In this document: positions 45,186 through 53,922 of the stretch, one piece after another
Layout of the letters: each line of letters begins with the position of its first letter
Position numbering within the stretch: position 1 is the first letter of the stretch
NCBI GenBank assembly: GCA_013151835.1
Contig: JAADHK010000127.1
Location: 1 to 60,787, forward strand
Source of the DNA: Deltaproteobacteria bacterium
Lineage (GTDB): Bacteria; Desulfobacterota; Desulfobacteria; Desulfobacterales; Desulfosalsimonadaceae
Length of the DNA: 60,787 nt
Reading direction: 5' to 3'
Translations under genes and position numbers: made by a program
Notes under the pieces: generated by a model
Told to the model about the DNA's origin: nothing
The model's input: the letters and a program-made list of their open reading frames with translations, nothing else
The model's database searches: none

Positions 45186-46418
45186 ATGATACGCATAAAT
45201 GAAAATTACATGCTGCTCCAGGCATCTTACCTTTTTTCAACCATTGCCCGGAAAATATCTGAATTTCAGGAGAAAAACCCGGACGCTGAAATCATCCGTC
45301 TCGGCATTGGAGACACCACCCGGGCATTGCCTGACGCGTGCATCAAGGCGTTTCACAGGGCCGTGGACGAAATGGCGCAAGACGCCACGTTCAGGGGTTA
45401 CGGGCCTGAACAGGGCTATCCGTTTTTAAGGGAAAAAATTGCGGCACACGACTACAGGGACCGGGGAATGGATATCTCCGCAGACGAAATATTCATAAGC
45501 GACGGCGCAAAGTGTGATACCGGAAATTTTCAGGAAATCCTTTCCCCGGACATCCGGGTGGCGGTTCCCGACCCGGTCTACCCCGTCTATGTTGACACCA
45601 ACGTTATGGCCGGCCGCACCGGTGGATACAAAAACGGCCGTTATGAAAATCTTGTCTACCTGGAATGTACGGAAAAAAATAATTTCATACCTTCCCTGCC
45701 CGAAGAACCGGTTGATCTCATCTATCTCTGTTTTCCCAACAACCCGACCGGGGCTGCCATAACAAGAGAGGAACTTGCCAAATGGGTTGATTATGCGGAA
45801 CAGAACCGCGCATTGATACTCTATGATGCCGCATACGAGGCATTTATCCGCGATGAAACCCTTCCAAAAAGTATTTACGAAATTAAAGGGGCCCGAAAAG
45901 TCGCGGTGGAATTTAAAAGCTTTTCCAAAACCGCCGGGTTTACCGGAACACGATGCGCCTATACGGTTGTGCCCAGGGAATGTTCGGCCTGGGATGAAAA
46001 CGGCAAGCCCCACCCGTTGCACGCACTCTGGAACAGGCGGCATTGCACCAAGTTCAACGGAGTCTCCTACCCGGTACAGCGTGCCGCCGAGGCGGTTTAT
46101 ACAAACAAGGGGCAAAAGCAGGTTGCCGCGATTATCGCCGGGTATATGAAAAACGCCGACAGGATCCGCCAGGAAGTGGATGAACTTCGGCTCCCTTATG
46201 CCGGCGGGCTCCACTCACCATATATCTGGATAAAAACATGCGGGAATTCATGGGAGTTTTTTGACATGCTCCTGGAAAAAGCCAGGGTCGTCTGCACCCC
46301 GGGCGAGGGATTTGGATCATGCGGAAAAGCATTCATCAGATTGAGCGCTTTTAACGATTACAAAAGCGTTGACACAGCCATGCGAAGATTTTCCGCTGCG
46401 GTAAAACATGGTGGATGA
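45186..46418 (+). CDS. dapL: LL-diaminopimelate aminotransferase DapL
   Basis: This 410-residue fold-type I PLP enzyme converts tetrahydrodipicolinate directly to LL-diaminopimelate. The N-terminus ([20 protein letters not shown]) and [12 protein letters not shown] are typical of Dap[25 protein letters not shown] and the PLP lysine in [17 protein letters not shown] are intact. It pairs with lysA at 5.6 kb. A TTGATC-17-TATCTA element is a weak possible promoter upstream. Confidence 0.93.
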   Translation: MIRINENYMLLQASYLFSTIARKISEFQEKNPDAEIIRLGIGDTTRALPDACIKAFHRAVDEMAQDATFRGYGPEQGYPFLREKIAAHDYRDRGMDISADEIFISDGAKCDTGNFQEILSPDIRVAVPDPVYPVYVDTNVMAGRTGGYKNGRYENLVYLECTEKNNFIPSLPEEPVDLIYLCFPNNPTGAAITREELAKWVDYAEQNRALILYDAAYEAFIRDETLPKSIYEIKGARKVAVEFKSFSKTAGFTGTRCAYTVVPRECSAWDENGKPHPLHALWNRRHCTKFNGVSYPVQRAAEAVYTNKGQKQVAAIIAGYMKNADRIRQEVDELRLPYAGGLHSPYIWIKTCGNSWEFFDMLLEKARVVCTPGEGFGSCGKAFIRLSAFNDYKSVDTAMRRFSAAVKHGG

Positions 46419-46438
46419 CTTTATAAAAATCGAGCAGG

Positions 46439-48706
46439 TTATGGCAATTTCTTTGAAAGCTCCCTGCAGAGCGGACCCGCATCCGCCGTCGGGCTCCCGT
46501 CAACCGACAAAACCGGCGCCGGGCCCATGAGTGAATTTGTGACAATAACCGCCCAGTCCATATCCAGCTCCCGGCGCATTACCGGTTTTGAATAAATGGT
46601 ATACCCCATGCCGGACAGGATCTCCACAATCCGGCCTTCCATGATCCCCGGCAGAACATGGGGCGATTCCGGCCGTATCACTCTTTTTCCCTTTACCATA
46701 AGGATATTGCCGGTCCCTGTTTCGGATATGGTGCCGTCGGGATTTATAATCAGGGCCTCGTCGGCTCCTCTTTTTTTTGCCCATTTATTTGCAAGAAAAT
46801 AAAAAAGATAATTCAGGGTCTTATGATCGGCAAGAGGACTCTGCCGGGGGTGGGGAAAGGAAGCGAGATCAAGCCCCGGTTTTTTTATCGTATCAAGGCG
46901 ATGTATGTATGGCCTTGCCGAAACCCAGATTCCGTGGTCATACCGAACGGTCTCACCTGTTCCAAAGGTTGCCGTAATCTTTATTGCCGCAAGGCCGTTT
47001 GTGAGGCGATTTGCAATGAGCACCCGTGAAATTATCTCCTCAAACGACAGATCCGGCCGATGGGTCTCGAAAAGCGCGTCCCATGTTTTGTAAAACCGCT
47101 CCAGATGCGCCTCTAAAAACTCGGGTTTCCCGTCTTTTACCCTTATGGTTTCGAAAAAACCGTATCCGTATGCCGCGCCCTTGTCAAAAAACGGAACCAT
47201 TGCCTTTTCTTCTTTTACCACGAGACCATTTTGCCAGACAAAACAACACGGCGCGGCCTTTTTCCCCCGCCCTTTGAAGATATCCATGACCGCCCGACCC
47301 TTGTGAAGGGTCTCCTCGTATTCGTCTCCCGGATCGGAGTCCTGGACAACGCCGCCGCCCACTGAAAAATATAGCCGGCCCTTATATATGGTTGCCGTAC
47401 GGATGGCGATGGAAAGGTCCATTGTATCATGGAAACCGATGTATCCGACGGATCCCGTATAGATATGCCTGCGCGTGGGCTCCAGCTCGTCTATGATCTC
47501 CATGGCCCTGATCCTCGGGCATCCGGTAATTGAACCGCTAGGAAAGGCGGCATAAAGAAGATCGACTATATTTGCTCCGTGGGCGAGTTTCCCTTTTATT
47601 ACGGATACAAGGTGAAAAACATTTTTATAGGCCTCAAGTCGCTTGTGCTCCGTCACGCGCACGGATCCCCGCTCGCAGACCCGTCCCAGATCGTTTCTCA
47701 TGAGATCCACGATCATGGAAAGCTCTGCATCGTCCTTTTTGCTTTCGGCCAGGGCCTGTTTCATTTCATTGTCTTTTTCCGGGGTTTCACCCCTGGGCCT
47801 GGTTCCCTTTATGGGACGGGCTTCAACCATGGAGCCCCTGACCTTTAAAAACCTTTCCATGGACGTGGACACAACATGATGGTCCCCGGCATTTACATAG
47901 GAAAAAAACGGGGCCGGGGCTGCGGCAAAAAGCGCTGCAAACAACGCAAACGGTTGTCCGGAAAAATCGGTTTCAAAACGCTGTGACAGATTCACCTGAT
48001 AGATGTGTCCGGCAGCGATATAATTTTTGATTTTTTCGACTGCCGCCATGTATGAATCCCGATCAAACGGGGACGCAAAGCCGGCCGATCCGCCGAAAAA
48101 TGTTTTCTGAACGGGTGCTGGAGATTTAATGACGGAAAAAAACCAGTCGCGTGCCTGCTTGACACCTTTTTCACCCAGGCTTTTGATCTTTGGGAGATGA
48201 AGCCGGCATTTGCCGGAGCTCTTGTCACATACGACCAGGATTGAGGGGGCATACAGACAGGCAAGGGGAAGATTTAGATCGTCCACACTCGTGCGCGGCA
48301 GTTTTTCTATGTAATCCTTCAGGTCATAGGAGAGGTAGCCGAAAAGCCCGGCTGCCACCGGCATTGCAGCCCCGCCCGGATCAATCGCAAAATAACGCAC
48401 GATATCTCCAATCAGGCTGAGCGGATTTTCACGGCTTGCCAGGGATTTTTCTCCTGCCCCGTTTTCCAGACAAATGATCGTCTCTTCCTTCCTTGCGGTA
48501 AAACAGAGCCATGGTCTTGCGGCAAGAATATGATATTGTGAGCAGTCAAGGTCTCCGCCGCTTGCCAGCACCACGGTGCCCGGAAGATCCGCAAACCTTT
48601 GTGCCATATCGATAAAAGGCATGCCCGAAAAAATGTCCTCGCTGTAGACGGTCTCTATTTTCCCCATATGTTCCAGAAACTCTTTCAATTGGGCGTCCTT
48701 CCACAT
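46439..48706 (-). CDS. pabB: Fused aminodeoxychorismate synthase component I and lyase (PabB-PabC)
   Basis: This 755-residue protein joins two steps of p-aminobenzoate synthesis. Residues about 1-490 are the PabB chorismate-binding domain, with the active lysine in EARPIKGTRPRG and motifs MIVDLMRNDLGRVCERG and SGSITGCPRIRAMEI. Residues about 500-755 are a PLP lyase of the PabC type (FFDKGAAYGYGFFETIRV, catalytic Lys in DHKTLNYL, SETGTGNILMVKG). The pabA stop overlaps its start. The product feeds FolP at 20.8 kb. Confidence 0.93.
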   Translation of the reverse strand: MWKDAQLKEFLEHMGKIETVYSEDIFSGMPFIDMAQRFADLPGTVVLASGGDLDCSQYHILAARPWLCFTARKEETIICLENGAGEKSLASRENPLSLIGDIVRYFAIDPGGAAMPVAAGLFGYLSYDLKDYIEKLPRTSVDDLNLPLACLYAPSILVVCDKSSGKCRLHLPKIKSLGEKGVKQARDWFFSVIKSPAPVQKTFFGGSAGFASPFDRDSYMAAVEKIKNYIAAGHIYQVNLSQRFETDFSGQPFALFAALFAAAPAPFFSYVNAGDHHVVSTSMERFLKVRGSMVEARPIKGTRPRGETPEKDNEMKQALAESKKDDAELSMIVDLMRNDLGRVCERGSVRVTEHKRLEAYKNVFHLVSVIKGKLAHGANIVDLLYAAFPSGSITGCPRIRAMEIIDELEPTRRHIYTGSVGYIGFHDTMDLSIAIRTATIYKGRLYFSVGGGVVQDSDPGDEYEETLHKGRAVMDIFKGRGKKAAPCCFVWQNGLVVKEEKAMVPFFDKGAAYGYGFFETIRVKDGKPEFLEAHLERFYKTWDALFETHRPDLSFEEIISRVLIANRLTNGLAAIKITATFGTGETVRYDHGIWVSARPYIHRLDTIKKPGLDLASFPHPRQSPLADHKTLNYLFYFLANKWAKKRGADEALIINPDGTISETGTGNILMVKGKRVIRPESPHVLPGIMEGRIVEILSGMGYTIYSKPVMRRELDMDWAVIVTNSLMGPAPVLSVDGSPTADAGPLCRELSKKLP

Positions 48707-49575
48707 GCAAGGGCAAAGTCCGGGCTTTGGTCAAAAAGCAGGGCATCGGCATGGATCCGCCTGTTTGAAAAAAGGGTCTTTGCAAGGGGTCCGGTTGCGA
48801 GAAAATTTTCGACCATTATAAATCCGCATTCAGTCATGAAGCTTTCCGGATGAAACTGAACTCCGAATATTTTATTATCCTGGTCTGCGATTCCCATTAT
48901 CACGTTGTCTTCGCTTTTCGCGCAAATGGAAAGGCGGGTGTTTGAAGAGTCAACGGCAAGGGAATGGTAACGGGCTGCGGTAAACGGCTCGGGCATGCCC
49001 GCAAAAATACCGGTATTGTCATGAAACACGCGGCTCGTCTTGCCGTGAACGGGAACAGGAGCACGTATTGTCCTGCCCCCAAAGACGGCATTGATACACT
49101 GCATTCCGAGACAAACCCCTAAGATCGGTATTCGGCCGGCTGCGGCTGAAATTAACCTGGTTGATATCCCGCTGTGATCCGGACCTTTAGGCCCCGGGCT
49201 GATCAAAAGGTAGTCGGGGCGCTTTTCAATTACAAAGTCCACCTCGATCCTGTCCGCCCGAAATACCTCTATGGCAAGGGGATACTCCATGAACATCTGG
49301 ACCAGATTATGGGTAAACGAGTCATAGTTGTCGATCACGATAAGTTTTGACGACTCCGTAAAAAGTCCGTCTGCGACGTTGCGCTTAGCCGTAAAGGGCC
49401 TCAACGTACTCCAAGTACGCCTCGCCCCTTCCCGGCTTGCGGCGCCTTGCATACGAAGCTTTTTACGAAGCTGCCGGCCGGCTTTTCGGGTAGGTGCGGC
49501 CCTTTTTTGCGCGTTAAATTTTCGACTTTTTACGAGTCCATCAAGTTTCGCGTTATTTATTGTTTTCATCTTCAA
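48685..49575 (-). CDS. pabA: Aminodeoxychorismate synthase glutamine amidotransferase PabA with in-frame element insertion
   Basis: The class I amidotransferase core begins IVIDNYDSFTHNLVQMF and has the nucleophile motif PILGVCLGMQCINAVFG and the His-Glu pair in FGVQFHPESF. It supplies ammonia to PabB. The normal PabA is about 190 residues, but this frame is 296. The extra 67 residues come from palindromic element H, which interrupts the N-terminus: MKMKTINNAKL is followed by 65 element codons and then KLIVID resumes. Removing the element and one AAGTTT copy rejoins the frame. A GTG at 49338 could instead start a 217-residue protein downstream of the element. Confidence 0.8.
   Translation of the reverse strand: MKMKTINNAKLDGLVKSRKFNAQKRAAPTRKAGRQLRKKLRMQGAASREGARRTWSTLRPFTAKRNVADGLFTESSKLIVIDNYDSFTHNLVQMFMEYPLAIEVFRADRIEVDFVIEKRPDYLLISPGPKGPDHSGISTRLISAAAGRIPILGVCLGMQCINAVFGGRTIRAPVPVHGKTSRVFHDNTGIFAGMPEPFTAARYHSLAVDSSNTRLSICAKSEDNVIMGIADQDNKIFGVQFHPESFMTECGFIMVENFLATGPLAKTLFSNRRIHADALLFDQSPDFALACGRTPN
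49348..49542. mobile_element. Palindromic element copy H (long form) inserted in pabA
   Basis: This 195-bp element has ends TGACGACTCCGTAAAAAG and CTTTTTACGAGTCCATC. The direct repeat AAGTTT flanks it (49342-49347 and 49543-49548), exactly 201 bp apart, which is a multiple of three. The inner hairpin has the family loop (GTACTCCAAGTACGCC). An extra tail lies before the right end, and the minus-strand pabA frame stays open throughout. Confidence 0.85.
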
Positions 49576-49596
49576 TTTTCAGTATTAAGGATAAAC

Positions 49597-49637
49597 CATA
49601 AAAAAAACGCCACCCAAAAGTCTGGATGGCGTCCGCC
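49597..49637 (-). terminator. Intrinsic terminator upstream of pabA
   Basis: On the minus strand, GACGCCATCC pairs with GGGTGGCGTT around the loop AGACTTTT and is followed by eight T residues. It would end a transcript entering from the 49.64-49.81 kb gap. No gene is annotated there on the minus strand, so the transcript is unexplained. Confidence 0.7.
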
Positions 49638-49806
49638 TGTTTCATAACTCGATTTCAAACATATATTTTTATGCCATATAAATAAATCCTTATTATAAAT
49701 CAAGGAAAAACTCGCCGCATGCGGATGCCCGATTTCCCCGACCGCCTGTACCGGTTGCAAATATTGCTAAAATACCAATAATCACCATGTATTAAATCGT
49801 TTCGAC

Positions 49807-49835
49807 TTGACAAGTCATCTTGATACGCATATGAT
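49807..49835 (+). promoter_or_regulatory. Sigma70 promoter for the OmpA-type lipoprotein gene
   Basis: TTGACA (49807-49812) and TATGAT (49830-49835) are 17 bp apart. The -35 sits inside the palindrome GACTTGACAAGTC, so the opposite strand also carries TTGTCA. The rest of 49638-49906 shows only a 31-codon minus-strand frame without a ribosome binding site. Confidence 0.7.
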
Positions 49836-49906
49836 TATCAACCGTGCAATTCGGGAAAAAAATCATCCCCCGGTGTTTTCAGGGGATAACCTTAAGGGAA
49901 TACGAC

Positions 49907-51037
49907 ATGAAAGCAAAAATTCTGATCGCGGCACTTTGCCTTCTTTTCTCCATAACCGGGTGCAAGACTTTTCAGACAGCTTATTTCGGTGTTGAAGACA
50001 AAGCGGTTTATACGCCCCCGGAGTTTGCCCAGACCGTTGAAACCGTCGAAAAGGCGAAAAAAGACGCATTTGTTCATTATCAGAAACAGAAGATACAGTC
50101 CGCGATGGCCCAGGGAAAATCCGCATCCGATATATACTGGGCCTGTCACGATGTTACGGCAAAGGCAGTCCTTGCCCAGGCCCGCAAATCGGCCTACCAG
50201 TCGGAGATGTTCCACCCCCAGCCTCCTCCCCCCACCGCGAACAGCGCCTATTCAACCATACCTCCGCCGGAAACGCCGGACAGCCTCCGGCCGGACGCTC
50301 CCTTTGCCGGTATTAAGGCGCTTCCGCCCGAGCTGAAACTTGGATCAGTAGGTTTTGATTTCAACTCGGCCGGTTTGAAGGAAAATGAACTTCCCGCGCT
50401 GGACAAAAAAGCGCCGATTATGATCGCCCATACCCTGTATGAAATCGCGGGCCATACCGATGCGCTCGGCAAGGATTCCTACAATCAAAAGCTTTCTGAA
50501 AAAAGGGCCGCCAACGTAAAGAAATACCTGACGTCAAAGGGTGTTCCGGAAAAAAAGATGGTCTCCACGGGATACGGGGAAGCAAGCCCCGTTGCCACGA
50601 ACAGCACTGAAGCCGGCCAGGCTAAAAACCGACGGGCTGAAATCCGGGTTCTCCCGCCTTTGTTTCCGAACCAAACACTAACCGATCCGGGCGCGCTTCC
50701 CGCAGGCACCACCATCGAGCTGGTGAATTTTTCTTTTGGATCAAACAGGCTGCTTCCCGTGTACGAGCCGGTGTTGGACCGGGTCGCAAAACTTCTTACA
50801 AAGAACCCCGGGGCGAATATGGAAATCGCGGGCTTTGCCGATAACACCGGGCCTGCCCGCATCAACCGAAGTATCTCGAAAAAACGTGCGAAAATAGTAT
50901 TTAAATACCTTGCGTCAAAGGGCGTAAAAAAATCAAGGCTGCGGATCACGGGTTACGGAGAAAAATATCCCCTGGTTAATAATGATACGGCAAAAAACAG
51001 GTCGTTAAACCGGAGGGTCGAAATCCGGACCCGGTAG
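49907..51037 (+). CDS. Lipoprotein with two OmpA-like peptidoglycan-binding domains
   Basis: This 376-residue protein starts with a lipoprotein signal (LCLLFSITGC, Cys at 18) at the ATG at 49907, preceded by AAGGGA. A helical region with a DUF4398-type look (residues about 30-100) and a Pro-rich linker follow. Then come two tandem OmpA-type domains, SVGFDFNSAGL...GHTDALGKDSYNQKLSEKRA and FSFGSNRLLPVY...GFADNTGPARINRSISKKRA. Both keep the Asp and Arg that contact meso-diaminopimelate. It probably anchors the outer membrane to the wall. Confidence 0.88.
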   Translation: MKAKILIAALCLLFSITGCKTFQTAYFGVEDKAVYTPPEFAQTVETVEKAKKDAFVHYQKQKIQSAMAQGKSASDIYWACHDVTAKAVLAQARKSAYQSEMFHPQPPPPTANSAYSTIPPPETPDSLRPDAPFAGIKALPPELKLGSVGFDFNSAGLKENELPALDKKAPIMIAHTLYEIAGHTDALGKDSYNQKLSEKRAANVKKYLTSKGVPEKKMVSTGYGEASPVATNSTEAGQAKNRRAEIRVLPPLFPNQTLTDPGALPAGTTIELVNFSFGSNRLLPVYEPVLDRVAKLLTKNPGANMEIAGFADNTGPARINRSISKKRAKIVFKYLASKGVKKSRLRITGYGEKYPLVNNDTAKNRSLNRRVEIRTR

Positions 51038-51065
51038 AAAAACGGCCCGATTAAAAACTGATGGC

Positions 51066-51096
51066 AGAAAAAAGCGTGTGAAAACACGCTTTTTTC
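51066..51096 (+). terminator. Bidirectional intrinsic terminator after the OmpA-type gene
   Basis: AAAAAAGCGTGT and ACACGCTTTTTT form a perfect stem around GAAA, 28 bp after the stop. Confidence 0.9.
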
Positions 51097-51157
51097 GTTA
51101 ACCGGCCTGAATTCGTTATGTTGAAACGAACTTTTTTGAAGCCTGTCCAAATTTAAA

Positions 51158-51227
51158 GCACCTCTGTTGACAACCTCATCAGCCTCAATTATAATTACAC
51201 ATATATTCATATATTAAAAAGAGGTGC
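51158..51227 (+). promoter_or_regulatory. Consensus promoter and inverted repeats of vapBC
   Basis: TTGACA (51167-51172), a 17-bp spacer and TATAAT (51190-51195) match the sigma70 consensus perfectly. The palindrome ATATATTCATATAT follows the -10. GCACCTCT (51158-51165) and AGAGGTGC (51220-51227) form an inverted repeat that brackets the promoter and covers the ribosome binding site. These fit autorepression by a ribbon-helix-helix antitoxin. Confidence 0.75.
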
Positions 51228-51231
51228 GCTA

Positions 51232-51465
51232 ATGGGTCAAGTAACGATATATCTTGAAAATGAAATTGAAAATAAAATGAAAATAGCCGCTAAAACAAGC
51301 CGGTTATCCGTCAGCAAATGGATTGCAAACATCATTAAGGAAAAAATATCAACGGAATGGCCACAAGATATAGTCATCCTGGCGGGAAGCTGGCAAGATG
51401 ATTTCCCGTCATTGCAGGAAATCCGCTCGACTCATGGAGTTGATTCAAGTCGTGAGGCATTGTAA
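51232..51465 (+). CDS. vapB: VapB-type antitoxin
   Basis: This 77-residue protein has a ribbon-helix-helix start (MGQVTIYLENEIENKMKIAA, then RLSVSKWIANIIKE). The C-terminal tail (WPQDIVILAGSWQDDFPSL) would occupy the toxin active site. AGAGGTG precedes the ATG. It is 2 bp upstream of vapC and the pair is autoregulated in the known family. Confidence 0.85.
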   Translation: MGQVTIYLENEIENKMKIAAKTSRLSVSKWIANIIKEKISTEWPQDIVILAGSWQDDFPSLQEIRSTHGVDSSREAL

Positions 51466-51467
51466 AA

Positions 51468-51860
51468 TTGTATATTCTTGACACCAATACCTTAATTTAT
51501 TTCTTCAAAGGCATGGGCAACGTTGCAGACAACTTACTATCTAAGCAGCCTAAAAACATATTAATCCCATCAATTGTGCTTTATGAGCTTGAAGTGGGAA
51601 TCGCAAAATCGACAAAACCTGACAAAAGAAAAAGCCAATTGAAAACCTTTGTATCACGTGTCAGCATTTCTCCCTTTGGAGAAAAAGAAGCAAAAGCCGC
51701 AGCAATAATAAGGGCCGATCTTGAAAGCAAGGGTACGCCAATCGGCCCCTATGATACGCTTATTGCCGGTATTGCCTTAAGTGCCAATGCAACGCTTGTT
51801 ACCCATAACACAGATGAATTTAAAAGAATCAAAAGCTTAAAGATTGAAGATTGGTATTAG
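51468..51860 (+). CDS. vapC: VapC-type PIN-domain toxin
   Basis: This 130-residue PIN ribonuclease starts with TTG at 51468. It keeps the acidic metal site: Asp in YILDTNTLIYF, Glu in YELEVGIA, Asp in GPYDTLIAG, and a terminal DEF. VapC toxins usually cleave tRNA or rRNA. The vapBC pair sits between the OmpA-type gene and the frameshifted DHH gene. Confidence 0.9.
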   Translation: MYILDTNTLIYFFKGMGNVADNLLSKQPKNILIPSIVLYELEVGIAKSTKPDKRKSQLKTFVSRVSISPFGEKEAKAAAIIRADLESKGTPIGPYDTLIAGIALSANATLVTHNTDEFKRIKSLKIEDWY

Positions 51861-51919
51861 TTTGGGCTGTGGCCCGAATTAAAGGCGCAATACAGGAGAT
51901 ACGTCATTGCTATCAGTAG

Positions 51920-52916
51920 TTGAAAAACCCCATGAGTGCTAAAAAAAAGCTAAACAGGCTTCTTGACGCCTTTACCGGGTCCGACCATGTGCTGATTCTT
52001 ATAAATGCGGACCCGGACGCCATTGCCAGCGCCATGGCCCTGGTCAGGATTCTGCGCCGCAGGGTGACCCAGATAACAATTTCCAATATCAACACCATAA
52101 GCCGGCCCGACAACCTGGCCATGATAAGATTGCTTGACGTCACGCTCATCCACGCATCCAAGATTGAGCCCTGTCATTACACGAAATTTGTAATCACCGA
52201 CTCTCAGCCGGACCACAACGAGGCTTTTTCGGGCTTTGATTTTTCAGTTGTAATAGATCACCAAGCCCACCGGTTATCAGGCCCCTGTTTCCGATATCAG
52301 GCCTGAATACGGCGCCAATGCCAGCATCCTTACCGAATACCTGAAAGCCGCCGGCATAAAACCGTCCCAGAAGCTGGCAACCGCGCTTTTTTATGGAATA
52401 AAGACAGATACCAACGATTTTGAACGCGCTGGGGTCGCGGCGGACATGCGGGCCTTTCAACACCTCTTCCCCCTTGCAAATACCTATCTTGCCCGGCGGA
52501 TCGAGCAGGCGGACCTGCGCCTGCCCTATATCGATTATTTCAAGCAGGCCATAGATAACAGGGATATCGCCGGAGACCGGTTTTTCGTCCATCTCGAGGA
52601 TGTGGAAACCCCGGATATACTCGTCCTGGTGGCCGATTTTTTCCTGAGAGTCAATACGGTTACATGGAGTATTGTCTCGGGTGTGTATGAAGACCGCATC
52701 GTTATAATCTTTCGCAACGACGGCCTGAGAAGGGATGCGGGAAAGGTGGCGGCCCGTGCTTTCGTCCGTTTCGGCACGGCCGGGGGGCACAAAAGCATGG
52801 CCAGAGCCGAGTTTTTATTAAACGAAATTGCAACACAGGTTGATATAAATAGACCAGACAAACTCGGGAGTTGGATAAAAGAGAGGGTTGACAGGCTTTT
52901 GGTGAAAACAACGTAG
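51920..52916 (+). pseudogene. DHH-family phosphoesterase, frameshifted at the DHH motif
   Basis: Two frames together make a DHH/DHHA1 protein of about 331 residues. The first (TTG at 51920 or ATG at 51932) has LINADPDAIASAMALVRI and reads to VVIDH; the second continues KPTGYQAPVSDIRPEYGA and ends with the DHHA1 motif GTAGGHKSMARAEF. Between them, GATCACCAAGCCC at about 52257-52269 is 2 nt shorter than an Asp-His-His-Lys-Pro coding version. The first frame stops at 52306. It is either a pseudogene or a sequencing error; the interior is otherwise intact and undecayed. Confidence 0.8.
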
Positions 52917-53002
52917 ATACTACGGCGGGACAAGAAGTTGACGGGGGATGGACGTATTTACGCCGAGGCGGGCACATGAGCCTGCCCCTACGGAAGGGAT
53001 TG

Positions 53003-53782
53003 ATGAAATTGACAAAAGATGGCGCAATACACCTTACCATACTGGGTTCGGGCACCTGCGTACCGTCGCTTTCTCGCAGCGCCTGTTCCGTTTTTTTAAA
53101 AACCAACGGTCAAAACATACTCATCGACGCCGGTCCCGGCACCATGCGCCGGCTTCTGGAAGCCGGGATATCCATTTTTGATATTGATTTTTTCTTTTTA
53201 AGCCATTTTCATCCCGACCACTGCGCCGAAATGGTCCCGTTTCTTTTCGCCAACCGTTATCCGGACATGGGGAAGAGAGGAAAAAAGCTGACCCTTTGCG
53301 GAGGGCCGGGTTTTTCTTCTTTTTTTAACGGGCTGAACGAAATATTTAATAAATGGATAGAGCTTCCCGGCATGCTGGAGACTATGGAGTTGACACCGGG
53401 GCGATATGCGTTTAAGGGTTTTGAACTTGAAGCGGCTGCCGTAAATCACCGTCCTGAGAGCCTGGCTTTCAGGGTTACGAGCCAAAGTAAGGCTACCGTC
53501 GTCTATTCGGGGGATACGGATTTTTCCGAAAACCTGATCGGGCTGTCAAAAAACGCGGACATTTTGATTTGTGAGTCGGCCCTGCCCGATGGAATAAAGG
53601 TTGCCGGCCACATGACTCCCGGACTTGCCGGTAAGACAGCAACGGCCGCCAAGGTAAAGCATCTGGTTCTGACTCATTTTTACCCTGAATGTGACAACGT
53701 TGATATCAAGGCCCAGTGCAGGAAAACCTATGCGGGCCCCCTGACCCTGGCCGAGGATCTGATGACCTTGACGGTTGGGTAG
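53003..53782 (+). CDS. MBL-fold metallo-hydrolase, RNase Z-like
   Basis: This 259-residue protein starts with HLTILGSGTCVPSLSRS and has the metal motif FLSHFHPDHCAEMVPFL, then VVYSGDTDFS and HLVLTHFYPE. Its pattern matches RNase Z-like hydrolases, but substrate and role are open. I start it at the ATG at 53003, preceded by GGAAGGG; a longer start at 52976 lacks a good site. It follows the DHH gene by 86 bp. Confidence 0.85.
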   Translation: MKLTKDGAIHLTILGSGTCVPSLSRSACSVFLKTNGQNILIDAGPGTMRRLLEAGISIFDIDFFFLSHFHPDHCAEMVPFLFANRYPDMGKRGKKLTLCGGPGFSSFFNGLNEIFNKWIELPGMLETMELTPGRYAFKGFELEAAAVNHRPESLAFRVTSQSKATVVYSGDTDFSENLIGLSKNADILICESALPDGIKVAGHMTPGLAGKTATAAKVKHLVLTHFYPECDNVDIKAQCRKTYAGPLTLAEDLMTLTVG

Positions 53783-53818
53783 CGTTAATTCGAGATATTT
53801 TAAAGGCAAAACCAAGGC

Positions 53819-53912
53819 TGACGGCATCGTAAAAAGTTCCATCCACTGCGCTGCGGCGTGCCGGGAAGGGACGAGGCGCAACACGGCAGACGGGTTTTTT
53901 ACGAAGTCGGTA
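53819..53912. repeat. Palindromic element copy I (degenerate)
   Basis: This 94-bp copy starts TGACGGCATCGTAAAAAG and ends TTTTTTACGAAGTCGG. The inner hairpin is truncated (CCACTGCG, then GGGAAGGGACGAGG). It lies directly before the precorrin-2 dehydrogenase gene. Confidence 0.65.
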
Positions 53913-53922
53913 AGGAAGAAAA

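Noticed and set aside
49690-49785. A 31-codon minus-strand peptide (MVIIGILAIFATG...)
   Set aside because: No ribosome binding site or family match. It is noted only in connection with the orphan terminator.
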